DNA of 64,000 nucleotides from Aspidapion aeneum (taxonomy: Eukaryota; Arthropoda; Insecta; Coleoptera; Brentidae): NCBI GenBank assembly GCA_963576565.1, contig OY755045.1, positions 8,285,977 through 8,349,976 of the forward strand, read 5' to 3'. A program made the position numbers and the translations under genes. The notes beneath the pieces were generated by a model, which did not search any database, was not told the origin of the DNA, and worked only from the letters and a program-made list of their open reading frames with translations. Shown here in pieces: positions 26,701-33,787 of this stretch; the stretch's first letter is position 1, and each line of letters opens with the position of its first letter.

Positions 26701-29700
26701 AACAACCAAAATCAACTCTTCCCTCTCCTTCTGACACTCGCAAGTTAGGCACACATACCTTTGTGTGATGTATAAAATTCGTTTTGATTTTTATCGATCC
26801 ACACACAGCACGTTTTCCATCTTTCTTCTTTGCATATGCTTCGGGCAGTACGGCCTTTTAGTTGCTACGTGATTACGTGATTTTAATACCACATTAATGG
26901 ACGAAACTTGTCATAGATGGCGCTTCGGCGTCTCAGACAAGACGATGCCAGTGTGTTTAAACTTTTGAGTGCTCGAGCCAGTCCGCTAGATGGCGCAACA
27001 ACTTGTAATTTACTCGCATTGCACCGCCGCGAGTATTTCATATATAGGAGTTGGTTTTGGTTAAAATTGGCTTACCTGGGTTTGCTGTTCTCTACTGATG
27101 ACGTGAAACACACAGAAACGTACGTCTAGAGATGCAACCTTGTGTAAGTAGGAAAACAACCAAAATCAACTCTTCCCTCTCCTTCTGACACTCGCAAGTT
27201 AGGCACACATACCTTTGTGTGGAGTATAAAATTTGTTTTGATTTTTACATACAGTATCAACCAAAACAGCAACTCCCTGTATTTTGGCCCGTAGAACACC
27301 CTGTAAATTGACTATTTTTTTTGTGATTTTCAGATAAGAGAAAACGATTTTCTCACGTTTGACGCCATGAGACATGCAGCGCAATGTGTAGGCAGAGCCA
27401 TCAGAGGGAAAACCGATTACGGCATCATGATTTTCGCGGATAAGAGATTCTCTAGAGCTGATAAAAGGTAGGCATAGTTTTTTGATGGTCACGTCACGCC
27501 ATCAACATCATTCAAAAAAGTTAAAGACAAAATTTCAAATTAAGTGTTATTGAGATCGTCTAATTTTACAGTTTGATGTCCTAGTTGTGAAAAGTTTTTC
27601 TTTTGTTTTTTTAGGTCTAAGTTACCCAAATGGATACAAGAGCATCTTAAAGATTCTTTATGTAATCTTTCTACAGAAGAAGCTGTTCAGGTAAGTACAG
27701 GGTGTCCCAAATTCGATGTTTTTGGGGGGTTTTGGGTATTTCCAGGAGAGATAGGAAAAAAGTGAGCCCCCCTTTGCGACGTTCAAATTTTAAGAGAATT
27801 TTGTTTTTAAGCTACGGGGTGTTTTTGAAAAGTCTGCATTTTGGGAAGGGTCTAACTTTTTTATTCTTGAAGAATTGACAGATGTAAACGGTTTTTACAC
27901 AGGGTGTCCCAGATAAAACAACTACATGGGGATTTCGGAAACGGTAAGAGATACGAGTTTGTTTAAATAAGAAAAAAGTTGCACTATTCTAAGCCCAATC
28001 AGGTGCTGTATCAATATTAAAGATATCTACAGGGGTTACTAAAATATCGAGCAAAAACTAAAAATTGTATTTTTTGAAAAATTGAAATATCGCCGCCATC
28101 TTGCAAACAAGTTTAATGAAATTTGGTAGTTTTGTATAAGCAGCTACGACCAATCGAATCACGTTAACAAATTTTTTCTAGGCCTTCGAATTTTTTTGAA
28201 ACCATAGCCAACTTTGTCATTTCTTATGACGGCCATATTGAATTTATACGTCAATAAATAGAGCATTAAAAGCGCTTTTCAACCATATCCTACAGCCTAT
28301 CTTTGAATGACGGAAAATGAGAATTTATTTAAAAAACTTTTGACAGATAGTTACGTAAGTATGACAACAAACATACCTACGGCATTTATTTCACAGCCAA
28401 CTAAGTGAAAAACTATTTTTTTAAATAAATTCACATTTTTCGTCATCCAAAGGTAGGCTTATTATACACGGTTGAAAAGCTCTTTTTATGCTCTATTTAT
28501 TGAAGTATAAATCCAATAAGAAATAACAAAGTTGGCTATGGTTTCAAAAAAACTGGAAGGCTTAGAAAAAAATTGTTAACGTCATTCCATTGGCCGTAGT
28601 TGCTTATACAAAACTACTAAATATCATTAAATTTATTTTCAAGATGGCGGCGATATTTCAATTTTTCAAAAAACACAATTTTTAGTTTTTGCTCGATATT
28701 TTAAAAACCCCTGTATATATTTTTAGTTTTGATACGGCATCTGATTGGGCTTAGAATAGCGCAACTTTTTTCTCATTAAAACAAACTCGTATCTCTTACC
28801 GTTTCCGAAATCCCCATGTAGTTGCTTTTATTTGGGACACCCTGTATCTTTCTTAGTTTTTGAAATGTGACATAAAGTTATAATTTTCCTTTTGGAATGA
28901 CCCTCTTTTTATTCGATTTTTAAAATCAGCGTAAAATTTCCTTTAGAATGACGTTTTTATATTTTTGTGTTTTTCAATGTTATATTTTAAATTATTTTTT
29001 AATTTGATTATTTTAAAATATTTTCAACCCATTTTTATCAAATTAAATTATAAAATAAAAACAAAAATTATTTAAAAAAACAAAAATAATACATATTTAT
29101 AAAAATACTCTGCCAATATATGGGCCCCTAAGCTCACACTAGGAACTATAGTTATAGTGTACGTGTGAACTAATATAACTAAAAACTAAAATATATTTCA
29201 TTCAAATCCAGACTAAATTACCTTTTGTTTGATACCACACAAGCCATGTTTTGACTTAAACTCAAATTTTTGAAATCTACCCCCACCTTTAAAAAAACAA
29301 AAACTAAAATGTATTTTGTTAAACTCCGGACTCAATTGCCTTTCGTTTGATATCACACACGCCATATTTTCACTTAAACTCTAATTTTTGAAATATACCC
29401 CCACCCTTTTTTAAATAAATTAAAATGTATTTTGTTGAACTCTAGACTCAATTACCTTTCGTTTGATGTCACACACGCCATATTTTACCATAAACTCTAA
29501 TTTTTGAAATCCACCCCCACCCTTTTATTTGGTTTGTGCTCGGTGGATTTTGTTAATTTTTAAATGGGACCATCTCGGCCCAAAACCCAGCCGAGGTACC
29601 AAATTTCATTAAAATCGGCCAAGCGGTTTTTGAGTTATGCGCGTTGGTCGTTACAGACATACAGACAGACAGACATACAGACAGACAGACGGCGCAACAA

Positions 29701-31289
29701 AAAAGTTTCAAAATCTTCTGAAACGCAAAGATATATAAAAATTTTTGAAATCGGAGCAACTTTTTTTTTCTCGAAAAAATTAGGATCACCATAGCTCACA
29801 CTACTATAGTATAGTATATGTGTGAGCTAACAATAAAATAAATTTTAAAATAAAATATTATTGAGTGTGATACGTCAGTTTAAAGATCATTTTACGCTGA
29901 TTTTAACAATCGAATAAAAAGAGAGTAATTCCATAACAAAAATACTAATTTTATGCAATATCTCAAAAACTAAAAGAGAGAGACAAAAACACTTAAACTC
30001 TTTTAATTCTTCAAGAAAAGATTCATAAAAAAGCTTTGTCGACAAAAACAAAATTTTCATAAGTAAAAAAGTTACAGACCCCTTCCCAAAATGCAGGCTT
30101 TTCAAAAACAAAAAAAATTCTGTAGTTTAAGGATGTTTGATATCAATTTACAAAGCTTAGGCTAACACAAAGGTTAGGATAATGCTGATTTCAAAAGTAG
30201 GACAGATTCTAGACTAGATTCTTGAAAAAATGTTCCTTTGAAAAATTTTTTTTTTTCAAAATGTTGTTTTTGAAAAAAAATGTTTTTTCTATAAGCGTGC
30301 GGAAAAGTCCACGTTTCCGCACGCATTTAGTGTGGAAAGTGCCACTTTTCCGCACTAGTGCGGAAAAATATTTTTTCTGCACTAGTGCGGAAAAGTAAAT
30401 TTGTTACGATTTTGAGGTGTTCTATAACATTTAGACCGTTCAAAATACATTTGTATCTTTCCTAGCACACGAAATATCCTAAAAATATTCAAATTGACTA
30501 AAATTCTGCTATATTTTCAATATTTTCGATAAAATAAAGTTTTCAGTAAAATAGGTTCAAATTATAAGTTTTAAACCTCCCCGGTATAAATATCGTCATT
30601 GTCAATGTCAAACAACAATGAACACTAGTGGTTTTAGATTTGGCATCTTAAATCACCATAGCAACAAAGTACAAACAAACTGTCAAAACAAAGCCAATTT
30701 TGCAGATACAAGCGTCTTTTGAATTTTTCAAACAAAAAAATCAGATTTTCAATGGATTCTTCGGACGAAGATCTACCCCAGTCAGTTCTAGAAGCCGCTA
30801 GAATGTGAATAATAATAATTGATTTGATTAAAACGTTTTGAATATAAATAATTTTCTGATTAATTTTTAGTTTTTTCCTCACGCTTATAGAAAAAATAGT
30901 GTACCTAACTCGTGAGTAAAGTGTCTTTTCCGCACTTGATTGCAGATGGCCAAACGACGCGATAGCGGAGTTTGGCCAGCAATCAAGTGCGGAAAAGACA
31001 CTTTACTCACGAGTTAGGTACACTATTTTTTCTATAAGCGTGCGTTTCCGCACTAGTTAGGTAAACTACTATTTTCGAAAACTTGGTATAGGTCTATTCC
31101 AAATTAATGAGTGTTTGATTTGATTTTCTTTTTCAGATTTCAAAACGATGGCTAAGACAGATGGCGCAGCCATTCACGAGAGAAGACCAACTTGGTGTAT
31201 CCTTACTGACTTTGGAACAACTTCAGAAAATGGAAAAGAAAAAACAAGACGAACTCGAAAAAGAAGGAGCAAAAATGCAAGAAGAATAA
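2703..31289 (+). CDS. Xpd: XPD/ERCC2, TFIIH 5'-3' DNA helicase, complete, 16 coding exons
   Basis: Coding exons: 2703-2707, 2959-3058, 3260-3514, 3648-3765, 4204-4319, 4503-4723, 5307-5452, 9114-9270, 12697-12885, 17486-17657, 19243-19341, 21853-22032, 24938-25114, 27334-27467, 27615-27690, 31137-31289. All have GT/AG borders and join in phase to 2298 nt, 765 residues plus TAA (human XPD is 760). Visible landmarks: Walker A MPSGTGKT 42-49; Fe-S cluster cysteines C116, C134, C155, C190; DEAH 234-237; motif VI region QCVGRAIRG 662-670 in exon 14; conserved R658 and R683. The protein is the Fe-S helicase subunit of TFIIH, opening DNA around lesions in nucleotide excision repair and bridging the CAK kinase to core TFIIH in transcription. 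The C-terminus has a Lys/Glu-rich tail slightly longer than in human. The start is a 5-nt coding exon, ATGAG, directly followed by GTAAGA; exon 2 opens with G CTT AGT GTT GAT GGA, giving MRLSVDGL. No frameshift or stop was found. Confidence 0.97.
4735..5250. repeat. 22-bp minisatellite in XPD intron 6
   Basis: About two dozen degenerate copies of a ~22-bp unit around CCCGTGACGAAGTAACATCT fill almost the whole intron. Variants read ACAAAGTAACA or ACGAAGTAACG. Related phrases (GTCGTGACAAAGTAACATCT, CGTCACAACGTAACAT) recur inside the longer units of intron 7, so the two introns share a repeat source. The small open frames across it come from the repetition and are not genes. Confidence 0.9.
5520..9060. 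repeat. ~466-bp tandem array in XPD intron 7 carrying copies of the exon 7 end
   Basis: The intron is a tandem array with a period of about 466 bp. Each unit contains a copy of the last ~50 nt of exon 7 with its splice donor: 6133-6184, 6600-6651, 7066-7117, 7531-7582, 8183-8234 and 8645-8696, compared with the true exon end 5401-5452. Each copy is followed by GTAACATAATTTGATTT as in the real donor. Every unit also has a second, shorter look-alike (CAGGAAGCCGCCCCAGGTAA) and TGACAAAGTAACA motifs. Spacings are 467, 466, 465, 652 and 462; the 652 is explained by an inserted 185-bp element. The array clearly arose by duplication that began at the exon 7/intron 7 boundary. Confidence 0.93.
7794..7978. 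mobile_element. pogo-like MITE, 185 bp, TA target duplication
   Basis: The ends are inverted repeats beginning CAGTCGAACCTCTATAACTC and ending in the complementary GGTTCGACTG, with internal TTCGAGTTATAGAG copies. It is flanked by TA (7792-7793 and 7979-7980) and occurs in only one unit of the intron 7 array, so it inserted after the array formed. CAGT ends and a TA target fit pogo/Tigger-type non-autonomous elements. Confidence 0.85.
9271..9590. other. XPD intron 8, left part: nothing recognised
   Basis: AT-rich sequence with no coding or repeat signal that I can name. A more GC-rich stretch begins near 9595 and belongs with the hAT/ZMYM-like remnant described next. Confidence 0.5.
9822..10310 (+). 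pseudogene. Remnant of a hAT/ZMYM-type (TTF zinc finger) transposase-like protein
   Basis: Read across frames, the plus strand gives [17 protein letters not shown], then [13 protein letters not shown], then [17 protein letters not shown], then [20 protein letters not shown]. This is the N-terminal pattern of TTF-type zinc-finger/DUF4371 proteins (WLCGC...NALFCFPCLLF...DLKHLSEKIKKH...V..NR.IL). The frame is broken near 10080 and coding similarity stops near 10310. The GC-rich block 9595-9790 upstream may be the old promoter/5' end. Downstream 10311-10490 recurs at 63806-63986 and is probably the 3' part of the same element family. Not functional. Confidence 0.65.
10497..11533 (+). mobile_element. 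PIF/Harbinger element, internally deleted, inside XPD intron 8
   Basis: The ends are inverted repeats containing GTTTACACATGCATG followed by GGCGCCAG. Inside, 10740-10890 reads [20 protein letters not shown], then [20 protein letters not shown], then KQHFDILLE, the N-terminal transposase signature of PIF/Harbinger (W..RPW...R...GA...L..EL...D...Y...LRM....F..LL). The rest of the transposase is missing. Target duplication is probably within TTATA at both ends, exact border uncertain. The flanking sequence without an insertion is seen at 63975-64000. Confidence 0.8.
11880..12672. repeat. Inverted/tandem repeat family (AAGTTTCGTGGCTAATCGGG), copy 1
   Basis: A forward unit from about 11905 is followed by the start of a second forward unit at 12420, which turns at the palindrome GACAGTTAACTGTC (12551-12564) and runs back on the opposite strand to CACGTTTGTTT near 12677. 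Hallmarks are AACGTGGAATTTCGTACCCG, CAAACAAGTTTCGTGGC and GGCGCCATCTACCGAGATAC. The same family recurs at 22118, 36675-38240 and 61761-63090. It ends about 20 bp before XPD exon 9. Class unknown; no coding capacity. Confidence 0.8.
13089..13766. mobile_element. Mutator-like foldback element, copy 1 (678 bp, 9-bp target duplication)
   Basis: Nearly the whole element is one inverted repeat: ACAAGACGCTAGCGCTACCA at the left and its complement at the right, with GAACCGAACC-rich arms meeting near 13425. It is flanked by TAAAAATTA at 13080-13088 and 13767-13775. A second copy lies at 42568-43243 with a different 9-bp duplication. A 9-bp duplication with very long inverted arms is typical of Mutator-like elements; no transposase is encoded. 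The arms also contain CCTAACCTAAC-like runs, which are part of the repeat and not telomere. Confidence 0.85.
13990..14080 (-). other. tRNA-like (SINE-type) fragment, degenerate
   Basis: On the minus strand it reads ...GTTTGCGTACAGAGCAAGAA TTCCGAGTTCGAGTCCAGGC..., which contains a pol III B-box (GTTCGAGTCC) but an imperfect T-arm. It resembles 17370-17420 on the other strand. No complete cloverleaf is present. Confidence 0.4.
14178..16032 (+). mobile_element. Decayed P-superfamily (THAP9-like) transposon in XPD intron 9
   Basis: The ends are inverted repeats: ATTCTCGTAGCCCACGAGAA ... and, at the right on the minus strand, ATTATCGCAGCCAACGATAA, both continuing AAGACCGGCC. Inside, 14468 onwards begins MPRTCNLCC, like the start of a THAP zinc finger. 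From 14700 to 14960 the plus strand reads [24 protein letters not shown], then [11 protein letters not shown] and [17 protein letters not shown], matching the P/THAP9 transposase order (YS..T...A..L...S..AY..LR....LP.P...TL...; L..DE.YIK). Stops and gaps interrupt the frame. An 8-bp target duplication could not be fixed. A separate MITE is nested at 15475. Confidence 0.68.
15475..15923. mobile_element. Mariner-type MITE nested in the P-like element
   Basis: Perfect terminal inverted repeats CAGGGTGAGGAAAAAGTACC (continuing GGGACCCCT) and a TA duplication at 15473-15474 and 15924-15925. 449 bp with no coding capacity. Confidence 0.88.
16141..17149. mobile_element. 9-bp-TSD inverted-repeat element, copy 1 (Mutator-like?)
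   Basis: Left end TTAGAGTAATAATAATATAA, right end complementary (ATATGTTATTACTCTGAG), with AAGAGAAGTAGT following inside. The 9-bp GCGATTGCC occurs on both sides (16132-16140 and 17150-17158). Copy 2 at 48407-49564 is 1158 bp and nearly identical where they overlap, with a block missing here. A 70-codon minus-strand frame (16407-16619) is kept in both copies, but they are so alike that this does not show coding. Confidence 0.8.
17370..17425 (+). other. tRNA-like fragment with a perfect T-arm
   Basis: At 17404-17420 there is a 5-bp stem CCGGG/CCCGG closing the 7-nt loop TTCGAGT, exactly the tRNA T-arm and pol III B-box. Upstream GTTTGCGTACAGAGCAA resembles the anticodon/variable part of the fragment at 13990. 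No acceptor stem or D-arm can be completed, so this is a SINE-type remnant and not a tRNA gene. It lies 66 bp before XPD exon 10. Confidence 0.45.
17735..18115 (+). repeat. Dispersed repeat ending in an ACACACAC/ACAGATAGAC tail
   Basis: Shares blocks with 540-735 (opposite strand) and 63480-63800: AAATATCTCAGAAACGGAAG, CATTAGCATTAATAG, GGCCAAAATCTAATCAGCTC and a tail TAGCTATCGTGTTACG followed by a short tandem ACACACA. Non-coding. Confidence 0.65.
18123..18938. mobile_element. Foldback MITE, CAGGGTGGGC ends, TA duplication
   Basis: An 816-bp inverted repeat whose two arms pair over almost their full length (centre near 18525). Ends CAGGGTGGGCAAAATTGG and CGAATTTGGCCCACCCTG, flanked by TA on both sides. 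Mariner-like target, no transposase. The open frames in either arm mirror each other and are not genes. Confidence 0.88.
19620..20320 (+). pseudogene. Penelope-like retroelement fragment with GIY-YIG endonuclease, copy 1
   Basis: At 19967-20060 the plus strand reads [20 protein letters not shown] then QVRVNEH, the GIY-YIG pattern (..IY...C....YVG.T.R.L..R..EH) joined to Penelope-type reverse transcriptases. Downstream: [20 protein letters not shown] and [20 protein letters not shown] continue the domain. The stop after NEHL and one near 20175 break it, and the upstream region is too decayed to read. Copy 2 is at 41735. Confidence 0.75.
20330..21852. other. XPD intron 11, right part: no gene seen
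   Basis: AT-rich. 21690-21775 (CTTGAAAACGGTTAGAGATA ... AAGACAATGGAAGTTC) recurs at 43715-43800 next to the second Penelope fragment, so it may be a linked end of that element. 21070-21340 is a GC-richer patch without recognisable coding sequence. Confidence 0.5.
22118..22395. repeat. Repeat family AAGTTTCGTGGCTAATCGGG, truncated copy
   Basis: Starts AACAAGTTTCGTGACTAATC, runs through TTCCGTGGGTAGC, GGACACCTAATAAGTG and ATGGGACTCCTCAGAACA, and ends after the GTTAATTAAACAG block. More diverged than the other copies. Confidence 0.75.
22430..23808. mobile_element. Long foldback MITE, CAGGGTGTCCC ends, TA duplication
   Basis: Arms of about 640 bp pair around 23080. Left end CAGGGTGTCCCATTAAGGAT, right end its complement (CCTTACTGGGACACCCTG). 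TA lies at 22428-22429 and 23809-23810. 1379 bp, no coding. Confidence 0.9.
23815..23968 (-). pseudogene. LINE reverse-transcriptase fragment
   Basis: The minus strand reads [20 protein letters not shown] then [20 protein letters not shown] and IEQVAKY. This is the segment after the FADD box of non-LTR reverse transcriptases (L..ML.EL......GL.MN..KTK.M......I). It stops at the mariner-type MITE on one side and at the next element on the other. Confidence 0.68.
23971..24889 (-). mobile_element. GGATGATTC-ended element, copy A
   Basis: Ends GGATGATTCTACCAGAAGTG and TGTAGAATCATCC form a short inverted repeat; ATAA flanks both sides (23967-23970, 24890-24893). Oriented opposite to copies B (38512) and C (60622). 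Inside are several spaced CCAGAGGAATGA motifs. The 4-bp duplication does not fix a superfamily; no protein is encoded. Confidence 0.8.
25115..25593. other. XPD intron 13, left part: nothing recognised
   Basis: No repeat or coding match that I can name. The unique sequence ends at the direct repeat ACATACAGT that begins the 454-bp array. Confidence 0.5.
25594..27255. repeat. 454-bp satellite array in XPD intron 13
   Basis: About 3.6 almost identical copies with a 454-bp period (matching points 26009, 26463, 26917). The unit contains CAGTCCGCTAGATGGCGCAA, TATTTCATATATAGGAG and GACGTGAAACACACAGAAAC. Only a handful of single-base differences separate the units, so the array is young. ACATACAGT occurs immediately outside both ends (25594-25602 and 27247-27255). 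The 70-codon frame repeated in each unit (26009, 26463, 26917) contains no recognisable domain. Confidence 0.92.
27900..28844. mobile_element. Nested foldback MITE, CAGGGTGTCCCAG ends
   Basis: Arms pair over ~440 bp: CAGGGTGTCCCAGATAAAAC with AACTACATGGGGATTTCGGA on the left, complementary on the right. TA follows the right end; the left flank has CA, one base off. No coding. Confidence 0.85.
29106..29830 (+). mobile_element. Hairpin-ended element H1
   Basis: Left end TACTCTGCCAATATATGGGC then a ~35-bp hairpin opening AGCTCACACTAGG and closing with ACGTGTGA. The middle has 3-4 copies of a ~120-bp unit (TTACCTTTCGTTTGAT, ATCACACACGCCATATTTTC, CCACCCTTTT). A conserved 3' block follows (GAGTTATGCGCGTTGGTCGT, then ACAGACAG repeats), then a terminal hairpin CTCACACTACTATAG/TATATGTGTGAG and CTAA. 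Copies at 39636, 44090, 56016 and 57308 (minus). Terminal hairpin plus CTAA suggests a non-autonomous Helitron/Helentron relative, but this is inference. Confidence 0.75.
30280..31060. mobile_element. Palindromic AGTGCGGAAAAGT element, perhaps Crypton-related
   Basis: Begins TTTCTATAAGCGTGCGGAAA and has several AGTGCGGAAAAGT copies. Near 30880 the complementary end appears, and 30888-31038 is a second palindrome with ~58-bp arms and a short loop (AGATGGCCAAACGACGCG...). A short frame at 30752 reads [17 protein letters not shown] before a stop, which resembles N-termini of insect tyrosine-recombinase (Crypton) proteins; this link is weak and from memory. Confidence 0.5.
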
Positions 31290-31290
31290 A
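31285..31290 (+). terminator. AATAAA overlapping the XPD stop codon; possible poly(A) signal
   Basis: The last codons GAA GAA TAA A create AATAAA over the stop. Another AATAAA run is at about 31580. Either could serve XPD; cleavage from the first would give a very short 3' UTR. Confidence 0.35.
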
Positions 31291-31357
31291 GAAAAAAGTT
31301 TGTAAAAGTGTGTCAAAAGATAGCAAGATATTTTGATCTTTTAGTGTGATCTTCACT

Positions 31358-31425
31358 AGAGTCCCTGTATGTTGACATATTTGGATATATTAATATATCC
31401 AAATATGTCAACATACAGGGACTCT
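31358..31425. repeat. 68-bp perfect palindrome 3' of XPD
   Basis: AGAGTCCCTGTATGTTGACA and its exact complement meet at TATATTAATATA (centre 31391/31392) with no spacer. Its right half is the start of each tandem unit beginning at 31388, 32991 and 34544. Confidence 0.9.
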
Positions 31426-32181
31426 AATCTTCACCACTCTATGAGTGAGTGTTATGGTAGTAAAATACAAAAAGTCTCGAAAAAAAAGTGTGATAAATAT
31501 TTTTTTTTACATGTACTGTGTACATTTCTGTTACGTATAACTTTTTGTACTTTTTTTTAAATTTTTTCTTAAAACTAGATCAATAAAAAAAAATAAAAAA
31601 ATTCCTTATTTTACTTACAACAAACATAAAATATAAAAGGCATCAAAAAAGTTTTTTAAGCCTATAATGATTTCTAATCTACAAAAACAAAGAAATCAAG
31701 GGATAAAAAATGTAATACTTTTTACCACTCTCGTGGTTTATAGTAGTAAAAACAAGTGTGATAATATTGTTTAAAAAAATTTAATCTATACTTTTTTAAC
31801 AAATTTGTTAAGTGTACTTTATTTAGAATTTCCTAAAATTAAAAAATATAAAAAATAACTTATATAACTTAAAAACAACATAAAAAAGGCAACAAAAACG
31901 TGTTTAAACAAACAATAATTCTCCTTCTCTTTAATTTATTCAAAACAAAGAAAACAAGAATAAAAACACTATAATACTGCGTTTTTAATCAGAAAATTTA
32001 AAAAAAAGGTGTTTCAAAATTTAATAACATAATTTTAGTGATTTTAAAACTCTGTATCTCGAAAACTAAGCATTTGTGGACTCATGTTTATATAAAAATT
32101 TGGTTTTAAAATCACTCAAAATTATGTTTTTAAATTTTAACACACCCTGTATAACTTACATGGCTTTTCAACAATTTGCCA

Positions 32182-32400
32182 TTAAGTGTCTTCACAAATA
32201 TCCAAAATGGGCAGATCGGGTAGTCGAAAACCAATGTTGTTTTGACACACAGCTACGTTATCATGATTAGCTACGATAATATCAGAAGCACCGGAGATAT
32301 ATTGACAACCTGCAGGAATTGTGATTCCCCCTGTATCGATTGGTTGTTCTTCTAGAGGATCTCCACATAATGAGTTTTCAGTGTCTTCGTCTGTATCAGT
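32182..32400 (-). CDS. Duplicate terminal exon of the zinc-finger gene (unit 1 copy)
   Basis: Same 73 codons (72 residues and stop) as 34006-33788, with the same acceptor CTATTACAG. The two copies differ at four bases, all synonymous (ATC/ATT, GGT/GGC, GGG/GGA, CTA/TTA). It lies downstream of the other copy in the direction of transcription, so splicing could use either one and would give the same protein. Confidence 0.88.
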   Translation of the reverse strand, partial: TDTDEDTENSLCGDPLEEQPIDTGGITIPAGCQYISGASDIIVANHDNVAVCQNNIGFRLPDLPILDICEDT

Positions 32401-32912
32401 CTGTAATAGAAAATGAGAAAGTTTATTTATTTATTTATTTAATACAGTCTTCGAACATTAAACCCCCTAGAAGCAGCATGTTTTCTAATTGATTGAGGCT
32501 AATATTTACAAAAAGGCCAGGGGGGAAAAGAACCCAAATTGTCACGTTTACATAATGTGATAAGATAACTAAAAAGGCATATTTAAATAAACGGTATTTT
32601 CTTTAAAAATTAACATTATTTTCATTCAAAATAAAATGTAAAAGCCTATCTTATTAGTTTCACCAAGATAAATACAATAAAATATTTTTACCTTTGTCAA
32701 ATTACATTAATTAATAATAATTGTGTACTTTAAACTTTCGAAAAAATTAACAGCGCGGCAACCTCGCCAACAACGGCGTGGGCGATGACGTACTGTCACT
32801 TGTTGTTGATGGCCGTCATTGTATTTTGAATCGTTGTGGACTAAAAGGTGATCCGTGTTAAAAAGCCTGTGATTTTGTGATTTTTTATTATTTTTATTGC
32901 GTTAAAGTCAAT

Positions 32913-32969
32913 ATGGTGCGAGGTGTGTAAAACATCCTATGCCGTAGGAAATAAACGGTCCTTTAACAA
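32913..32969 (+). pseudogene. THAP-like first-exon fragment, unit 1
   Basis: After an ATG, the plus strand in a shifted frame reads CEVCKTSYAVGNKRSFN and then a donor GTAAGT at 32970. C..C...(10)..SF resembles the beginning of a THAP zinc finger. Compared with unit 3, eight bases are missing just after the ATG, so the ATG frame stops after five codons. Broken. Confidence 0.45.
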
Positions 32970-33787
32970 GTAAGTAAACAGCTTATATATATTAATATAT
33001 CCAAATATGTCAACATACAGGGACTCTAATCTTCACCACTCTATGAGTAAGTGATCGTTATGGTAGAATGCAAAAAGTTTCGAAAAAAAAGTGTGATAAA
33101 TATTTTTTTTATGTAATGTGTACATTTCTGTTACGTATAACTTTTTGTACTTTTTTAGATTTTTTTCTTAAAACTAGATCAATAAAAAAAATTCAAGAAA
33201 TTCCTTATTTTACTTACAACAAACATAAAATATAAAAGGCATCAAAAAAGTTTTTTAAGCCTATAATGATTATCTCTTTCTAATCTACAAAAACAAAGAA
33301 ATCAAGGAATAAAAAATGTAATACTTTTTACCACTCTCGTGGTTTATAGTAGTAAAAACAAGTGTGATAATATTGTTTAAAAAAATTTAATCTATACTTT
33401 TTTAACAAATTTGTTAAGTGTACTTTATTTAGAATTTCCTAAAATTAAAAAATATAAAAAATAACTTATATCACTTAAAAACAACATATAAAAGGCAACA
33501 AAAACGTGTTTAAACAAATAATAATTCTCCCTTTCTTTAATTTATTCAAAACAAAGAAAACAAGAATAAAAACACTATAATACTGCGTTTTTAATCAGAA
33601 AATTAAAAAAAAAGGTGTTTCAAAATTTAATAACATAATTTTAGTGATTTTAAAACTCTGTATCTCGAAAACTAAGCGTTTGTGGACACATGTTTATATA
33701 AAAATTTGGTTTTAAAATCACTCAAAATTATGTTACTGAATTTTAAACCACCCTGTATAACTTACATGGCTTTTCAACAATTTGCCA

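Larger units (their letters stand above)
27698..30130. mobile_element. CAGGGTGTCCC foldback MITE, right end truncated, with nested insertions
   Basis: Starts 8 nt into XPD intron 15: the donor GTAAG is followed by TA and then CAGGGTGTCCCAAATTCG. The right arm (AAGTTACAGACCCCTTCCCA ... GGCTTTTCAAAAAC, about 30065-30110) pairs with 27815-27860. The terminal ~60 bp of the right arm are missing. Two other elements sit inside it (27900-28844 and 29106-29830). Confidence 0.7.

Noticed and set aside
26009..27129. Three identical 70-codon frames ([10 protein letters not shown]...) as a gene family
   Set aside because: They are the same frame in each unit of a 454-bp satellite, without domain or conserved codon pattern visible.
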